Shown here: positions 25,117 through 33,078 of the stretch, one piece after another | Layout of the letters: every line of letters starts with the position of its first letter | Numbering within the stretch: position 1 is the first letter of the stretch | DNA from: Chitinophagales bacterium | GTDB taxonomy: Bacteria; Bacteroidota; Bacteroidia; Chitinophagales; UBA2359 | Assembly (NCBI GenBank): GCA_020629205.1 | Contig: JAHDDV010000006.1 | Span: 7,379-40,456, forward strand | Reading direction: 5' to 3' | Length of the DNA: 33,078 bases | Program-made: the position numbers and the translations under genes | Notes under the pieces: generated by a model | What the model saw: only the letters and a program-made list of their open reading frames with translations | The model's database searches: none | Told to the model about the DNA's origin: nothing

Positions 25117-26529
25117 ATGAAAAACACCTATTTTGATCTTATCGATCAGAGCTATCTATTTCCTCAGGTAGGATTTGATTTACAAGATGGCGATCTCACT
25201 TTTTACGGTATTTCCCTCAAATACCTGATCAAAAAATATGGTACTCCATTCAAGCTGATGTATTTGCCGCGGATAGGTCAGCAGATTCGCAGGGCTCGAA
25301 ACCTGTTTAATCGTGCGATAAAGAAGCACAATTACAAAGGCAAATACCACTATTGTTATTGTACCAAGTGCTGCCATTTTTCGCATGTGCTGAAGGCTGC
25401 TTTGAAGGAGAAAGTGCACTTGGAAACCTCTTCCTCTTTTGATATTGATCTGATTTACAGACTGGTGAAAGAAGGAGACCTCAGCAAAGACACTATCGTC
25501 GTGCACAATGGCTATAAGACAGATGATTACTTGCGAAAGATTCTGGATTTGGGACGAAGTGGATTTAAGAATTCGATTCTTGTACTCGACTCCAAGACAG
25601 AGGTGATGCGCCTAAAGACGCTTTGTCAAGGAACGGATACTGTTGTAAAGGTAGGCATAAGGATGGCTATTCAGGAAGAGCCGCAGTCCTCCTATTACAC
25701 TTCAAGATTGGGAATTCCGGCTGCTGAAATTTTGGATTTTTTTGAACAAGAGATCGAGGGAGATGATCAGCTCAAACTGGAGATGGTACACTTCTTCATT
25801 GATTCGGGGATCAAAGACAATATGTACTACTGGGGGGAGTTTCAGAAGGCACTGAAGCTTTTTGTAGAGCTCAAACAGAGATGTCCTGAATTGCATGCGC
25901 TCAATTTGGGTGGAGGATTCCCAATTCGTAACAATCTGGGATTCAAATACGACTACGAGGCTGTTATCAACGAGATTGTCGGCGGTATCAAATCCGTTTG
26001 TGATGAAGCCAATATCCAGGAGCCGGACATCTTTACGGAGTTTGGGAAGTACACTGTTGGTGAAAGTGGGGCAATTATTTTCTCGGTGTTGGAGCAGAAG
26101 CAGCAAAACGATACTGAACTCTGGTACCTGGTAGACAATAGCCTTATGAATACCATTCCGGACGCCTGGTCTATATTTGAAAAATTTATTCTACTTCCAA
26201 TCAATAAATGGGACAATGAATATGCACGAGTAAGCATTGGTGGAATTAGTTGTGATCACAACGATTACTACAATTCTGAAGATATGAATCAACAGTTGTT
26301 TTTGCCGACTTATGAACCTACAGAGGAGGAGCCCTTGTACATTGGCTTTTTTCACACAGGGGCTTATCAGGATTCCATCAGTGGTTATGGCGGTATCAAA
26401 CATTGTCTGATTCCTGCACCAAAGTTGATTATGATCGACAAAAACGAGAAAGGCGACTATATCGATACCGTCTATCGCAATGAGCAGACGGTAGAGGAGA
26501 TGCTGGATATTCTAGGTTATCTGAAGTAG
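25117..26529 (+). CDS. Arginine decarboxylase-type PLP enzyme (fold III)
   Basis: A 470-residue fold-III PLP decarboxylase of the Orn/DAP/Arg family, cytoplasmic. The N-terminal barrel has the PLP lysine Lys84 in YCYCTKCCHF and the glycine loop LNLGGGFPI (262-270). The C-terminal beta domain has Cys379-Asp380 in GGISCDHND (catalytic Cys and specificity Asp region) and HTGAYQ (413-418) with the Tyr that contacts PLP. In this lineage proteins starting YFDLIDQSYxFP are generally taken as biosynthetic arginine decarboxylase (agmatine for polyamines); that is family knowledge, and carboxynorspermidine or diaminopimelate decarboxylase are weaker alternatives. The usual EPGR-type phosphate-binding segment reads TEFGKYTV. 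Its own promoter must lie in the repeat-bearing gap upstream. A strong bidirectional hairpin follows. Confidence 0.85.
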   Translation: MKNTYFDLIDQSYLFPQVGFDLQDGDLTFYGISLKYLIKKYGTPFKLMYLPRIGQQIRRARNLFNRAIKKHNYKGKYHYCYCTKCCHFSHVLKAALKEKVHLETSSSFDIDLIYRLVKEGDLSKDTIVVHNGYKTDDYLRKILDLGRSGFKNSILVLDSKTEVMRLKTLCQGTDTVVKVGIRMAIQEEPQSSYYTSRLGIPAAEILDFFEQEIEGDDQLKLEMVHFFIDSGIKDNMYYWGEFQKALKLFVELKQRCPELHALNLGGGFPIRNNLGFKYDYEAVINEIVGGIKSVCDEANIQEPDIFTEFGKYTVGESGAIIFSVLEQKQQNDTELWYLVDNSLMNTIPDAWSIFEKFILLPINKWDNEYARVSIGGISCDHNDYYNSEDMNQQLFLPTYEPTEEEPLYIGFFHTGAYQDSISGYGGIKHCLIPAPKLIMIDKNEKGDYIDTVYRNEQTVEEMLDILGYLK

Positions 26530-26537
26530 GAAGCTTT

Positions 26538-26580
26538 GAAAAAAAAAGACGGCCGCAAAGCATGCTGCCTGCGACCGTCT
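26538..26580 (-). terminator. Terminator between convergent decarboxylase and TonB receptor genes
   Basis: AGACGG (26547-26552) pairs with CCGTCT (26575-26580), continuing across a mismatch into CGCA/TGCG. On the minus strand the stem is followed by a run of nine T, a textbook terminator for the TonB receptor gene. The hairpin also lies 17 bp after the decarboxylase stop and may serve both directions. Confidence 0.8.
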
Positions 26581-26604
26581 ATCGATAGTCAGTATAAATC
26601 CAAA

Positions 26605-29600
26605 CTAGTTGAAGATCAACCTCAAACCTACACGCATTCTCCATCGGGAGAGGCGGTCGTTGGTGAAGAAGCGATCATCCCCACTTTGGGTTTCGTTGAA
26701 AGTGAAGGTAGGTGTCACACCATCATCATCATATCCTTCAAAGCTGATAATTTCGTAGGCAAATGGATTGCTATAGACCACACCGGCCTTTGAAGAAATC
26801 AAGTTGCCAAGGTTGAATATATCAAAGCTTGCCTGAAGCTTGTACCCACGTTCAGCACCAACATAACCGATGTTCTGAAGGATCTTCAGATCAAACATAT
26901 TGGTAAATGGTGTGCGATTCATGTTCTTTTCTGCATACTCACCGCGGTGATCCGCAAGGTACTCGTCGTCTTTAATGTATTGGTCCAGGGCATCCCATTG
27001 TTGATCCGGACTTTCTCCTGCATCATTTTCTACAAGTACAATATCTCCTTCATTGGCTGGAATGTAAATCAAGGAGCGGTTGCGACTAGTGCTGCCTGTT
27101 TCGTTATTGATATTTCTTCCATCACGAGAACCATAAACGTAGCTGAAAGGAGCACCCGACTGCCCATTGTAAAAGAGAGAGAAAGTGGTACCAAATGCTT
27201 CGGATCCTCCCCAGTTTGCCGTGTATCCAAGGCTACCTACGATACGATGTGCCTGGGCAAAATCAGATACACCGAGTGCAGCATCATTACGCCCATCTAC
27301 ATGGAATGCACCTCTCCATTGTGAAGAGTTTTGAGAACTTGAACCTTCGTGAATGGAGAAAGAGTTACCGTAGTTATAAGCTAGACTTATACTAATGGCA
27401 TTATCGCCCAATTTGCGATCGTAGCCGATGTTTCCACCGAGATTGTAGCTGTATCCTTCATTGGTATTGGTCGCCAGGTAAACTGCGGAGTAAGTAGGGT
27501 CAATGTCTGTTCGAGTATAGATCGGACGATCATCACCGCCATTACTCCAATTGAAGTCCACGGTATTGTCGCTATTGATGTTTTGGTAAAAGACATTGTT
27601 CAAGGTCTTGGAATACATCAAGTCGATTCCAGCAAAGAAGCCATTGCCCAAATTGTGGTCAAGGCCAAGGCTGGTTCTAAACAACTGCGGGTATTTGAAA
27701 TCTGAAGCAAAGAGATCCATCTGTCCTGAAGGGACTGTGAAATCCGGATTAGTAGGCTGAGCTTCAAAGTCTCCATTGAACACCATATCTTCTGGCGTCA
27801 GATCATCCTCATCGACTCCACCGATCGTCAGACCATTGTTGGAATAGGCACCAGCCGGCCATACAAATGGAATGCGGCTGGTAAAGATTCCTAAACCACC
27901 TCGAAGCCTTGTTTGATCTGCCAATCTGTAAGTGAAACCAAGTCTTGGAGAGAACATAAGCTGACCTTCTGGCATGGCTCCTGCCTTCGCGCCTTCTGTG
28001 TCATACTGTCCTTCGATGGCTGGCAATGCAGTGGAGTTGAAGTACTCATCCGTAGTAGGATCATCCAAAATAATCGGCACGTCTACGCGTAGTCCCACAG
28101 TCAAATTGAAGTCATCGCTCAATTGCATTTCATCCTGAGCGTACAGACCAATTTGTAGCGCCGTAAACTCTGCACCCGCATCTGATCCATCCCCTGTCTT
28201 TTCATCAACCAAGGAGTAAGATCTGGTATAAGCACTGGCTGGAAGACCGGTCAAGAATTGTGAAAGGGAGTCGTATTCGTATACACCGTAGTTTTGACGA
28301 ATAAACAGGTTATAGAAATTGCTCAGCTCATTATGTGTTCCAACAGTAAAGGTATGCTTGCCTCGATACAACTTGAGGTTATTTGTAACCGTAAAGATCG
28401 TTTGATCCAATTGATTGGCGGTAGAAAATTGCTCCGATCCGATTCTGATTCCACCCTCACCATCATCGATGTCCAGATAAGGGAAGTTGCCTCCGATTGG
28501 ATCACGATCATCTCGTACACTTGTGATACCAAGGATGAAATTGTTGGACATGGTATTGCTCAGCATCGAGTTCAATTCTGCGGCAAAGGAATTTGTCGTT
28601 GATGGGAAGTAGACCCCATTGTTCTCAAAATTGATCGTGCCGTTATTGCTGCCATTAACATTGGTTTGCTCAGCTTTTGTAAACTGATGTCTCAGAGAAA
28701 GCTTGTGCTGGTCGCTCAGGTTGATGTCCAGTTTTCCGAAGAGCTTTAGCCCATCTAGCTTATCAGATTTACTTAGAAAGCCTCCCGGATCGTAGTCATA
28801 AGTATTTTGAAGCAGATTGCTCAATGATTCTAATTCAGCCTGCGTGGTGTTTCCTTCATAGCTGGCAAAGTCAAAAGGCACCGGTGTTTCATCCCGCTGA
28901 ATTTCCACGTTACCAAAGAAGAAGACCTTGTTTTTTACCAATGGGCCACCAACAGATGCACCATAAAGCTTGTTGCTAAACTCATCTAATTTCTCGCGCT
29001 CGGAATCAAGACTTTCAGAAATCGTTTTGTTGGTTTTTCCAGCCAGATTTTCATTTTGCATGTAGTAGTAGATATCACCCATCCACTTATTGGTACCGCT
29101 TTTTGTCACCGCATTGATTCCTGCACCGGCAAATCCACCAAGTGTAACGTCATAAGGAGACACCACTACCTGCACTTGATCCAGCACAAAAAGGCTGACA
29201 GGAGAGATCCCTGTTTGTCCACCATTGGTTCCTGATGCAGAAAGTCCAAATACATCATTGTTCACCGCACCATCGATGTAGATGGCATTGTAGCGGTTGT
29301 TGATCCCTGCAACAGAAAATCCACCATCAAAGGTTGTAGTTGCCTGCGGGGTCAATCGCGTAAAGTCAAATAGGCTATTCGTCAGCGTCGGCAAAGTTTC
29401 CAATTCCTCTGTCGATACCTGCGTTCTGGTACCAGAGTTTTCACCGCCGCTACCCGAGGAAGCCACCACTTCAATCGTCTCTAGTTCCTGAGCCGAGGTG
29501 CTCATCACATAATTGCGTTTTTGCTGCTCGCCCAACCGTAAGTAGACTGGCGACTCGAAGAGATCCTGAAAACCTACATAAGTAAGTTTAACCTCATAAG

Positions 29601-29826
29601 GTCCACCCACTTTCAATCCATTAAGTCGGTAGTTGCCATCAAGATCGGTGACAGTGCCATAGACTGCCCCGGTAGACCCATTGGTGACGACCACATTCAC
29701 ACCAATCAAAGCTTCGCTATTCGTGTCTACCACCTTTCCGACCAGGGAAGAGGTAGTGACACCTTGACCGACCGCAAAAGTTGGTATAAGGATCATCAGA
29801 ATAAAAAAGTAAAAATTCCTGTGCAT
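26605..29826 (-). CDS. TonB-dependent receptor with CarboxypepD_reg domain (Oar-like)
   Basis: A 1073-residue outer-membrane receptor. ATG 29826 is chosen because it opens directly into the signal peptide MHRNFYFFILMILIPTFAVGQ; the open frame upstream lacks such a feature. Residues about 25-110 are a carboxypeptidase regulatory-like beta-sandwich (LVGKVVDTNSEALIGVNVVV...VTDLDGNYRLNGL), followed by the plug (about 115-260, with SLFDFTRLTPQATTTFDGGFSVAGINNRYNAIYIDG) and a large beta-barrel ending in RMRVGLRLIFN with the C-terminal aromatic residue pattern. The Oar-type plug and the absence of a SusD partner set it apart from glycan SusC receptors. The substrate is unknown; Oar proteins have been linked to protein or peptide export and uptake. 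The gene stands alone, with its own terminator. Confidence 0.93.
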   Translation of the reverse strand: MHRNFYFFILMILIPTFAVGQGVTTSSLVGKVVDTNSEALIGVNVVVTNGSTGAVYGTVTDLDGNYRLNGLKVGGPYEVKLTYVGFQDLFESPVYLRLGEQQKRNYVMSTSAQELETIEVVASSGSGGENSGTRTQVSTEELETLPTLTNSLFDFTRLTPQATTTFDGGFSVAGINNRYNAIYIDGAVNNDVFGLSASGTNGGQTGISPVSLFVLDQVQVVVSPYDVTLGGFAGAGINAVTKSGTNKWMGDIYYYMQNENLAGKTNKTISESLDSEREKLDEFSNKLYGASVGGPLVKNKVFFFGNVEIQRDETPVPFDFASYEGNTTQAELESLSNLLQNTYDYDPGGFLSKSDKLDGLKLFGKLDINLSDQHKLSLRHQFTKAEQTNVNGSNNGTINFENNGVYFPSTTNSFAAELNSMLSNTMSNNFILGITSVRDDRDPIGGNFPYLDIDDGEGGIRIGSEQFSTANQLDQTIFTVTNNLKLYRGKHTFTVGTHNELSNFYNLFIRQNYGVYEYDSLSQFLTGLPASAYTRSYSLVDEKTGDGSDAGAEFTALQIGLYAQDEMQLSDDFNLTVGLRVDVPIILDDPTTDEYFNSTALPAIEGQYDTEGAKAGAMPEGQLMFSPRLGFTYRLADQTRLRGGLGIFTSRIPFVWPAGAYSNNGLTIGGVDEDDLTPEDMVFNGDFEAQPTNPDFTVPSGQMDLFASDFKYPQLFRTSLGLDHNLGNGFFAGIDLMYSKTLNNVFYQNINSDNTVDFNWSNGGDDRPIYTRTDIDPTYSAVYLATNTNEGYSYNLGGNIGYDRKLGDNAISISLAYNYGNSFSIHEGSSSQNSSQWRGAFHVDGRNDAALGVSDFAQAHRIVGSLGYTANWGGSEAFGTTFSLFYNGQSGAPFSYVYGSRDGRNINNETGSTSRNRSLIYIPANEGDIVLVENDAGESPDQQWDALDQYIKDDEYLADHRGEYAEKNMNRTPFTNMFDLKILQNIGYVGAERGYKLQASFDIFNLGNLISSKAGVVYSNPFAYEIISFEGYDDDGVTPTFTFNETQSGDDRFFTNDRLSRWRMRVGLRLIFN

Positions 29827-29937
29827 AATAGAATATTTGGTTTGCGAAGATAAACTCAGCTGCAAAGGTCCGTATTAATAATAAAAGTGACGTTAATTTA
29901 ACATTAAGCCCACTGTGGTTTTTGAGAGCTGTGTTAT
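29827..29937. other. AT-rich upstream region of the TonB receptor gene
   Basis: About 110 AT-rich bases that should hold the receptor promoter on the minus strand. The best match is TATCTTCG (plus-strand 29843-29850), one mismatch from TAnnTTTG, without a correctly spaced TTG. Weak evidence only. Confidence 0.25.
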
Positions 29938-30150
29938 TTGGAGCACGGCAGTGTGCACACGTGGCAGCCACCTACACGTGCTCCGCTAATACTCAGCACT
30001 CTGCTAGCTGTTCATGCCGGAGCCAGTCTGTCTCTCCGCTGCGCTCCGAGCCAGCCCGACTCTGGCATTCACCACGCTATCAGAGCACTTCGTTCCGCTG
30101 CGCCCGCGGCTATGTTTCAACGTCATTGCTCGCTCCACTGGAGTTCTAGC
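29938..30150 (+). repeat. Dispersed intergenic repeat, copy B
   Basis: Between the divergent ends of the TonB receptor promoter region and the TRIC gene 3' end. It contains TTGGAGCACGGCAG, GCTCCGCTAATACTCAGCAC, CTCCGCTGCGCTCCGAG (30033-30049), GGCATTCACCACGCTATCAG (30064-30083), GTTCCGCTGCG and GGCTATGTTT (30108-30117), the same order as copies A and C. The short reading frames over it are translation of repeat DNA. Confidence 0.7.
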
Positions 30151-30154
30151 ACCA

Positions 30155-30182
30155 GACACTAAGCACTAGACACTAGACACTA
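30155..30182 (+). repeat. 7-bp tandem repeat GACACTA, four units
   Basis: Four consecutive 7-bp units, GACACTA-AGCACTA-GACACTA-GACACTA. The last unit contains the stop codon (TAG on the minus strand) of the TRIC-family gene. It directly follows repeat copy B, which may include it as its end. Confidence 0.8.
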
Positions 30183-30788
30183 GCTTCTTGCTGAAAACTT
30201 CAAAGACCAGCCACGACTCACTGCCAGATAGCGAATGCAGATAACGGTAAGAATAGAAAGTAGAACATTGAGATTCTTGACAGGACAGACCTGACTGAGC
30301 ATCAGGTAAACTAAACCGCCTGCGAGACAGGCACTTGCATAGATTTCTCTTCGGAAAATCAGGGGCACTACATTGGTGAGCACATCTCGAATTACGCCAC
30401 CAAATACAGCGGAGACCATGCCCATCAAGAGCGCAACTGATGTGGGCAAGCCAGCAGCCAGTGTTTTTTCCAATCCCAGGATGGTGAAGAGCGCAATTCC
30501 CACGGTATCAAAAAAGAAAAGACTTCGCCTCAACTTGAGGATCGGCTTCTTGAAAAAGTAGCTGAGTACGAGGGCGAAGGCAATGATCCACAGGTAGTTA
30601 GTATCCAGCATCCAACCCACCGGAGTCTCGCCAATGAGCATGTCGCGCAAGGTGCCGCCACCTACGGCAGTGACTAAACCGATAAATGCGGCACCTACTA
30701 CATCGAAGTCATTATCGATGGCCGTCATGACACCACTGATTGCAAAGACCAGTGTTCCGATTAAATCCAGTGCATAAATCCAGGTCAT
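30180..30788 (-). CDS. TRIC family cation channel (UPF0126/YadS-like)
   Basis: A 202-residue inner-membrane protein with about seven hydrophobic segments, built as two homologous halves. Each half has the family glycine-rich motif: GGGTLRD at 43-49 and GGVIRD at 130-135. Bacterial TRIC proteins form trimeric monovalent cation (K+) channels; older annotation is UPF0126. The ATG at 30788 begins MTWIYALDLIGTLVFAISG, the standard N-terminus. It is divergent from the YgiQ gene with 94 bp between the starts. Its stop codon lies in the GACACTA tandem repeat, so the last residues (FSARS) could vary with repeat changes. Confidence 0.93.
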   Translation of the reverse strand: MTWIYALDLIGTLVFAISGVMTAIDNDFDVVGAAFIGLVTAVGGGTLRDMLIGETPVGWMLDTNYLWIIAFALVLSYFFKKPILKLRRSLFFFDTVGIALFTILGLEKTLAAGLPTSVALLMGMVSAVFGGVIRDVLTNVVPLIFRREIYASACLAGGLVYLMLSQVCPVKNLNVLLSILTVICIRYLAVSRGWSLKFSARS

Positions 30789-30882
30789 TTCTCTGCCAGG
30801 GAATTTTTGGCAAGAACCGGAAAAAAGCCAGCATAAATGACCAATTATAGGACAATCAGGCCAATTGCTGTACCTTTATTGT

Positions 30883-32793
30883 ATGGATCCTAATACAGAT
30901 GAATCGAGATGGCTGCCCATTACCTGGAAGCAAGTGCAAGCCCGAGGCTGGGAAGAGCTGGATGTGGTCATCATATCTGGTGATGCCTATGTCGATCATC
31001 CGGCCTTCGGTTCCGCAGTGATTGGTCGCATCATTGAGTCCGAGGGCTTGAAAGTGGCTATCGTACCTCAACCCAATTGGCAGGATGACCTGCGAGATTT
31101 CAAGAAGATGGGTAAGCCCCGTTTGTTCTTCGGGGTTACGTCGGGTTGTATGGATTCTATGGTCAATCACTACACCGCCTCGCGTCGTCGTAGATCGACA
31201 GATGCCTATACGCCGGGTGGAATCTCTGGACATCGGCCAGATTATGCCGTTAGTGTTTATACCAAAATACTCAAGCAATTGTACCCTGATGTGCCAGTTC
31301 TAATTGGGGGAATCGAAGCTTCGCTTCGTCGAGTGACACACTATGACTATTGGTCCAATAAGCTCTTTCCTTCTATCCTGGAGTACAGCAAAGCCGACAT
31401 GCTGGTCTATGGAATGGGGGAGATGCCCTTGCGCACCATCATTCGAAGAATGTTGGCTGGAGAAAGGATGGAGGATATCAAGGATGTGATGCAGACTGGC
31501 TATTTGGTAAAGAAAGAAACTGATATACCTGAGTACAACAGAGACTCCACCTATCTGGCTTCCCATGAGACCTGCTTGCGAAACAAAAAGCTTTTTGCGG
31601 CCAATTTCAAGCATATAGAAAAGGAGTCCAATAAAGTACAGGCGGTCAGATTAATCCAAAAGGTCAAGAGCAAGTTTCTGGTGATCAATCCGCCGTATCC
31701 GCCCATGACCGAATCCGAAATCGATACTTCTTTCGATTTGCCTTACACGCGCATGCCTCACCCGAAGTATGCCAAACGTGGTCCGATTCCAGCCTATGAG
31801 ATGATCCGCTTCTCGGTGAATATGCACCGTGGTTGTTTTGGCGGTTGTAGCTTTTGTACCATATCGGCGCACCAAGGCAAGTTCATTGCAAGCCGCTCGG
31901 AAAAGTCCATTCTAAAGGAGGTCGAGCAGATCACCAAAATGCCTGATTTCAAAGGATACATCTCTGACTTAGGTGGCCCCTCTGCCAATATGTACAAAAT
32001 GAAAGGCAAGATTCAGTCGATTTGTGATCGCTGTGTAAGCCCTTCTTGTATTCACCCGGTTGTCTGTAGTAATCTCGATACCAGTCATAAGCCAATGACG
32101 GAGATATACAAGAAAGTAGACGCCAATCCAAAAGTGAAAAAGGCCTTTGTATCCAGCGGCATTCGCTATGATCTATTGGTCGAAGATTACAACAAGAATC
32201 ACGATGATAGCTTGGATGAGTATATGGAGCAAGTCGTTTGCCGGCATGTTAGCGGACGATTGAAAGTGGCTCCTGAACATACCTCTGATGATACATTGCG
32301 GATTATGCGAAAGCCCTCGTTCAAGCATTTTCGATCCTTCAAAAAGAAGTACGATCACTTCAACAAGAAACACAACTTAAATCAACCACTGATACCATAC
32401 TTCATTTCCAGTCACCCCGGCTGCAAGGAAGAAGACATGGCTAATTTGGCTGCGGATACCAAGGAGTTAGGGTTCAGATTGGAACAAGTGCAGGATTTTA
32501 CTCCTACACCAATGACAGTTGCGACAATCATTTACTATACAGGTTTTCATCCCTACAGTCTTGATCCGGTCTATACAGCCAAACGCAAGCACGAAAAGAA
32601 GAATCAGCATCAGTTCTTTTTCTGGTACAAACGTGAGAATCGCCGACAGATCAAGGAGAAGCTACTAAAACTCGGTCGGGAGGATTTGGTGGAACGCATA
32701 CTGGGCGAACATCAGAAGAAGACGAAGCAGGAGTTTATTCGATCAAAGGCCAAGAAGAAGCGAAAGAGACATAAGAGCAAGAAAGGATTATGA
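30883..32793 (+). CDS. ygiQ: YgiQ family radical SAM protein
   Basis: A 636-residue radical SAM protein of unknown substrate. ATG 30883 (MDPNTDESRWLPITWKQ) is chosen over the TTG at 30865 since the family begins with WLPxTxxE/QxxxRGW. The N-terminal domain (15-200) has SGDAYVDHPAFG and GGIEASLRRVTHYDYW, hallmarks of YgiQ. The radical SAM cluster is Cys318, Cys322 and Cys325 in RGCFGGCSFC. A second cysteine group (C381, C384, C389, C395 in CDRCVSPSCIHPVVC) could hold an auxiliary metal site. The C-terminus has a family DUF3362-like part and a very basic tail (KKKRKRHKSKKGL). Translation apparently begins close to the possible TACCTTTA box at 30871, too near to be its promoter. Confidence 0.94.
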   Translation: MDPNTDESRWLPITWKQVQARGWEELDVVIISGDAYVDHPAFGSAVIGRIIESEGLKVAIVPQPNWQDDLRDFKKMGKPRLFFGVTSGCMDSMVNHYTASRRRRSTDAYTPGGISGHRPDYAVSVYTKILKQLYPDVPVLIGGIEASLRRVTHYDYWSNKLFPSILEYSKADMLVYGMGEMPLRTIIRRMLAGERMEDIKDVMQTGYLVKKETDIPEYNRDSTYLASHETCLRNKKLFAANFKHIEKESNKVQAVRLIQKVKSKFLVINPPYPPMTESEIDTSFDLPYTRMPHPKYAKRGPIPAYEMIRFSVNMHRGCFGGCSFCTISAHQGKFIASRSEKSILKEVEQITKMPDFKGYISDLGGPSANMYKMKGKIQSICDRCVSPSCIHPVVCSNLDTSHKPMTEIYKKVDANPKVKKAFVSSGIRYDLLVEDYNKNHDDSLDEYMEQVVCRHVSGRLKVAPEHTSDDTLRIMRKPSFKHFRSFKKKYDHFNKKHNLNQPLIPYFISSHPGCKEEDMANLAADTKELGFRLEQVQDFTPTPMTVATIIYYTGFHPYSLDPVYTAKRKHEKKNQHQFFFWYKRENRRQIKEKLLKLGREDLVERILGEHQKKTKQEFIRSKAKKKRKRHKSKKGL

Positions 32794-32797
32794 TGGC

Positions 32798-33078
32798 TCA
32801 TTGTTTGACAAAACGGAGCCTTGTTCCATTCGAATTGCTTAAGACATAGGCCCCAGCACTAAGTCTACTTACATCAATAGGACAGGCAATTGAAGGGGGG
32901 CAGTCACCCTGAAGCACCTTTTGTCCTTTAAGGCTATAGATTTCATAGTGATATTCCATTCCCTCTGGCCGCAATTCAATACGCAATTGATCCTCAACAG
33001 GATTTGGGTACAAGAAAATCTGGTCAGCCAATTCGATCTCCTCTATAGTAACTGAAGTTGTGTTATAGTAGACGGAAA
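32798..33078 (-). CDS. C-terminal fragment with T9SS type A sorting domain (5' partial)
   Basis: The frame is open to the right edge, so only the last 93 codons are in the window. They begin in a linker and then read IFLYPNPVEDQLRIEL ... YEIYSLKGQKVLQG ... IDVSRLSAGAYVL ... FVKQ, the standard type IX secretion system C-terminal sorting domain (about 75 residues). The parent protein is therefore exported through the outer membrane by the Por system; its main function is outside the window. It converges with ygiQ, with only 4 bp between the two stops, so the 3' ends are tightly packed and no terminator is visible. Confidence 0.9.
   Translation of the reverse strand, partial: SVYYNTTSVTIEEIELADQIFLYPNPVEDQLRIELRPEGMEYHYEIYSLKGQKVLQGDCPPSIACPIDVSRLSAGAYVLSNSNGTRLRFVKQ

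Noticed and set aside
29922-30162. Two overlapping Cys/Ser/Arg-rich small reading frames of about 75 residues
   Set aside because: Both lie over repeat copy B, have no ribosome-binding site and no domain; they are translations of a dispersed repeat.
30871-30878. TACCTTTA as promoter for ygiQ
   Set aside because: It lies 4 bp before the ATG, too close for transcription to start upstream of the start codon, and no spaced TTG is present.
1-33078. CRISPR arrays, insertion sequences, prophage genes or toxin-antitoxin pairs
   Set aside because: No regularly spaced direct repeats, transposase or integrase motifs, or paired small toxin/antitoxin frames were seen on either strand.

Overview
The window comes from a member of the Bacteroidota. 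This is supported by the C-terminal type IX secretion (T9SS) sorting domain at the right edge, an Oar-like TonB-dependent receptor with a CarboxypepD_reg domain, several lipoproteins, a MocR regulator, and at least one good TAnnTTTG promoter box. A saprospiral or Lewinella-like lineage is a guess from the overall gene style. No rRNA, tRNA, CRISPR array, transposase or phage gene was seen, so this looks like ordinary chromosome with some unusual intergenic material.

Layout. 1-1296 is the 3' part of an S9 prolyl-oligopeptidase-type peptidase. 1579-4512 is pntA-pntB (proton-translocating transhydrogenase). 4587-5297 is a lipoprotein with an NlpC/P60-like Cys-His-His pattern. 5298-5574 is a strongly structured, GC-rich intergenic element. 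5575-7050 is a MocR regulator divergent from a GNAT acetyltransferase (7193-7804), with a candidate operator between them. 7805-8178 holds two terminator-like hairpins. 8179-9084 is a TPR protein. 9099-12333 (minus) is an ABC permease/ATPase pair of the YbbP/YbbA type, divergent from a TesA-like GDSL lipoprotein (12492-13190), the same arrangement as ybbAP/tesA in E. coli.

13230-20343 is a glycogen operon: glgB, glgA (4-bp overlap), glgC and a GH31 alpha-glucosidase whose reading frame has no normal start codon at the expected place. 20397-24513 is a same-strand run of four poorly characterised genes: an esterase-family alpha/beta hydrolase, a RimK-type ATP-grasp ligase with a histone-H1-like Lys/Ala tail, a class I glutamine amidotransferase-like protein, and an ATP-grasp protein resembling the synthetase fold of glutathionylspermidine synthase. 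A 603-bp gap then leads to an arginine-decarboxylase-type fold-III PLP enzyme (25117-26529). I consider this ligase/amidotransferase/hydrolase set, possibly acting on an amine such as agmatine, the best candidate here for an undescribed pathway; the substrate is unknown.

26605-29826 (minus) is the TonB-dependent receptor, 30180-30788 (minus) a TRIC-family channel, 30883-32793 a YgiQ radical SAM protein, and 32798-33078 (minus) the C-terminus of a T9SS-exported protein.

A family of diverged intergenic repeats has three copies: 24514-24700 (+), 24795-24971 (inverted) and 29938-30150 (+). They produce spurious small reading frames that should not be annotated as genes.
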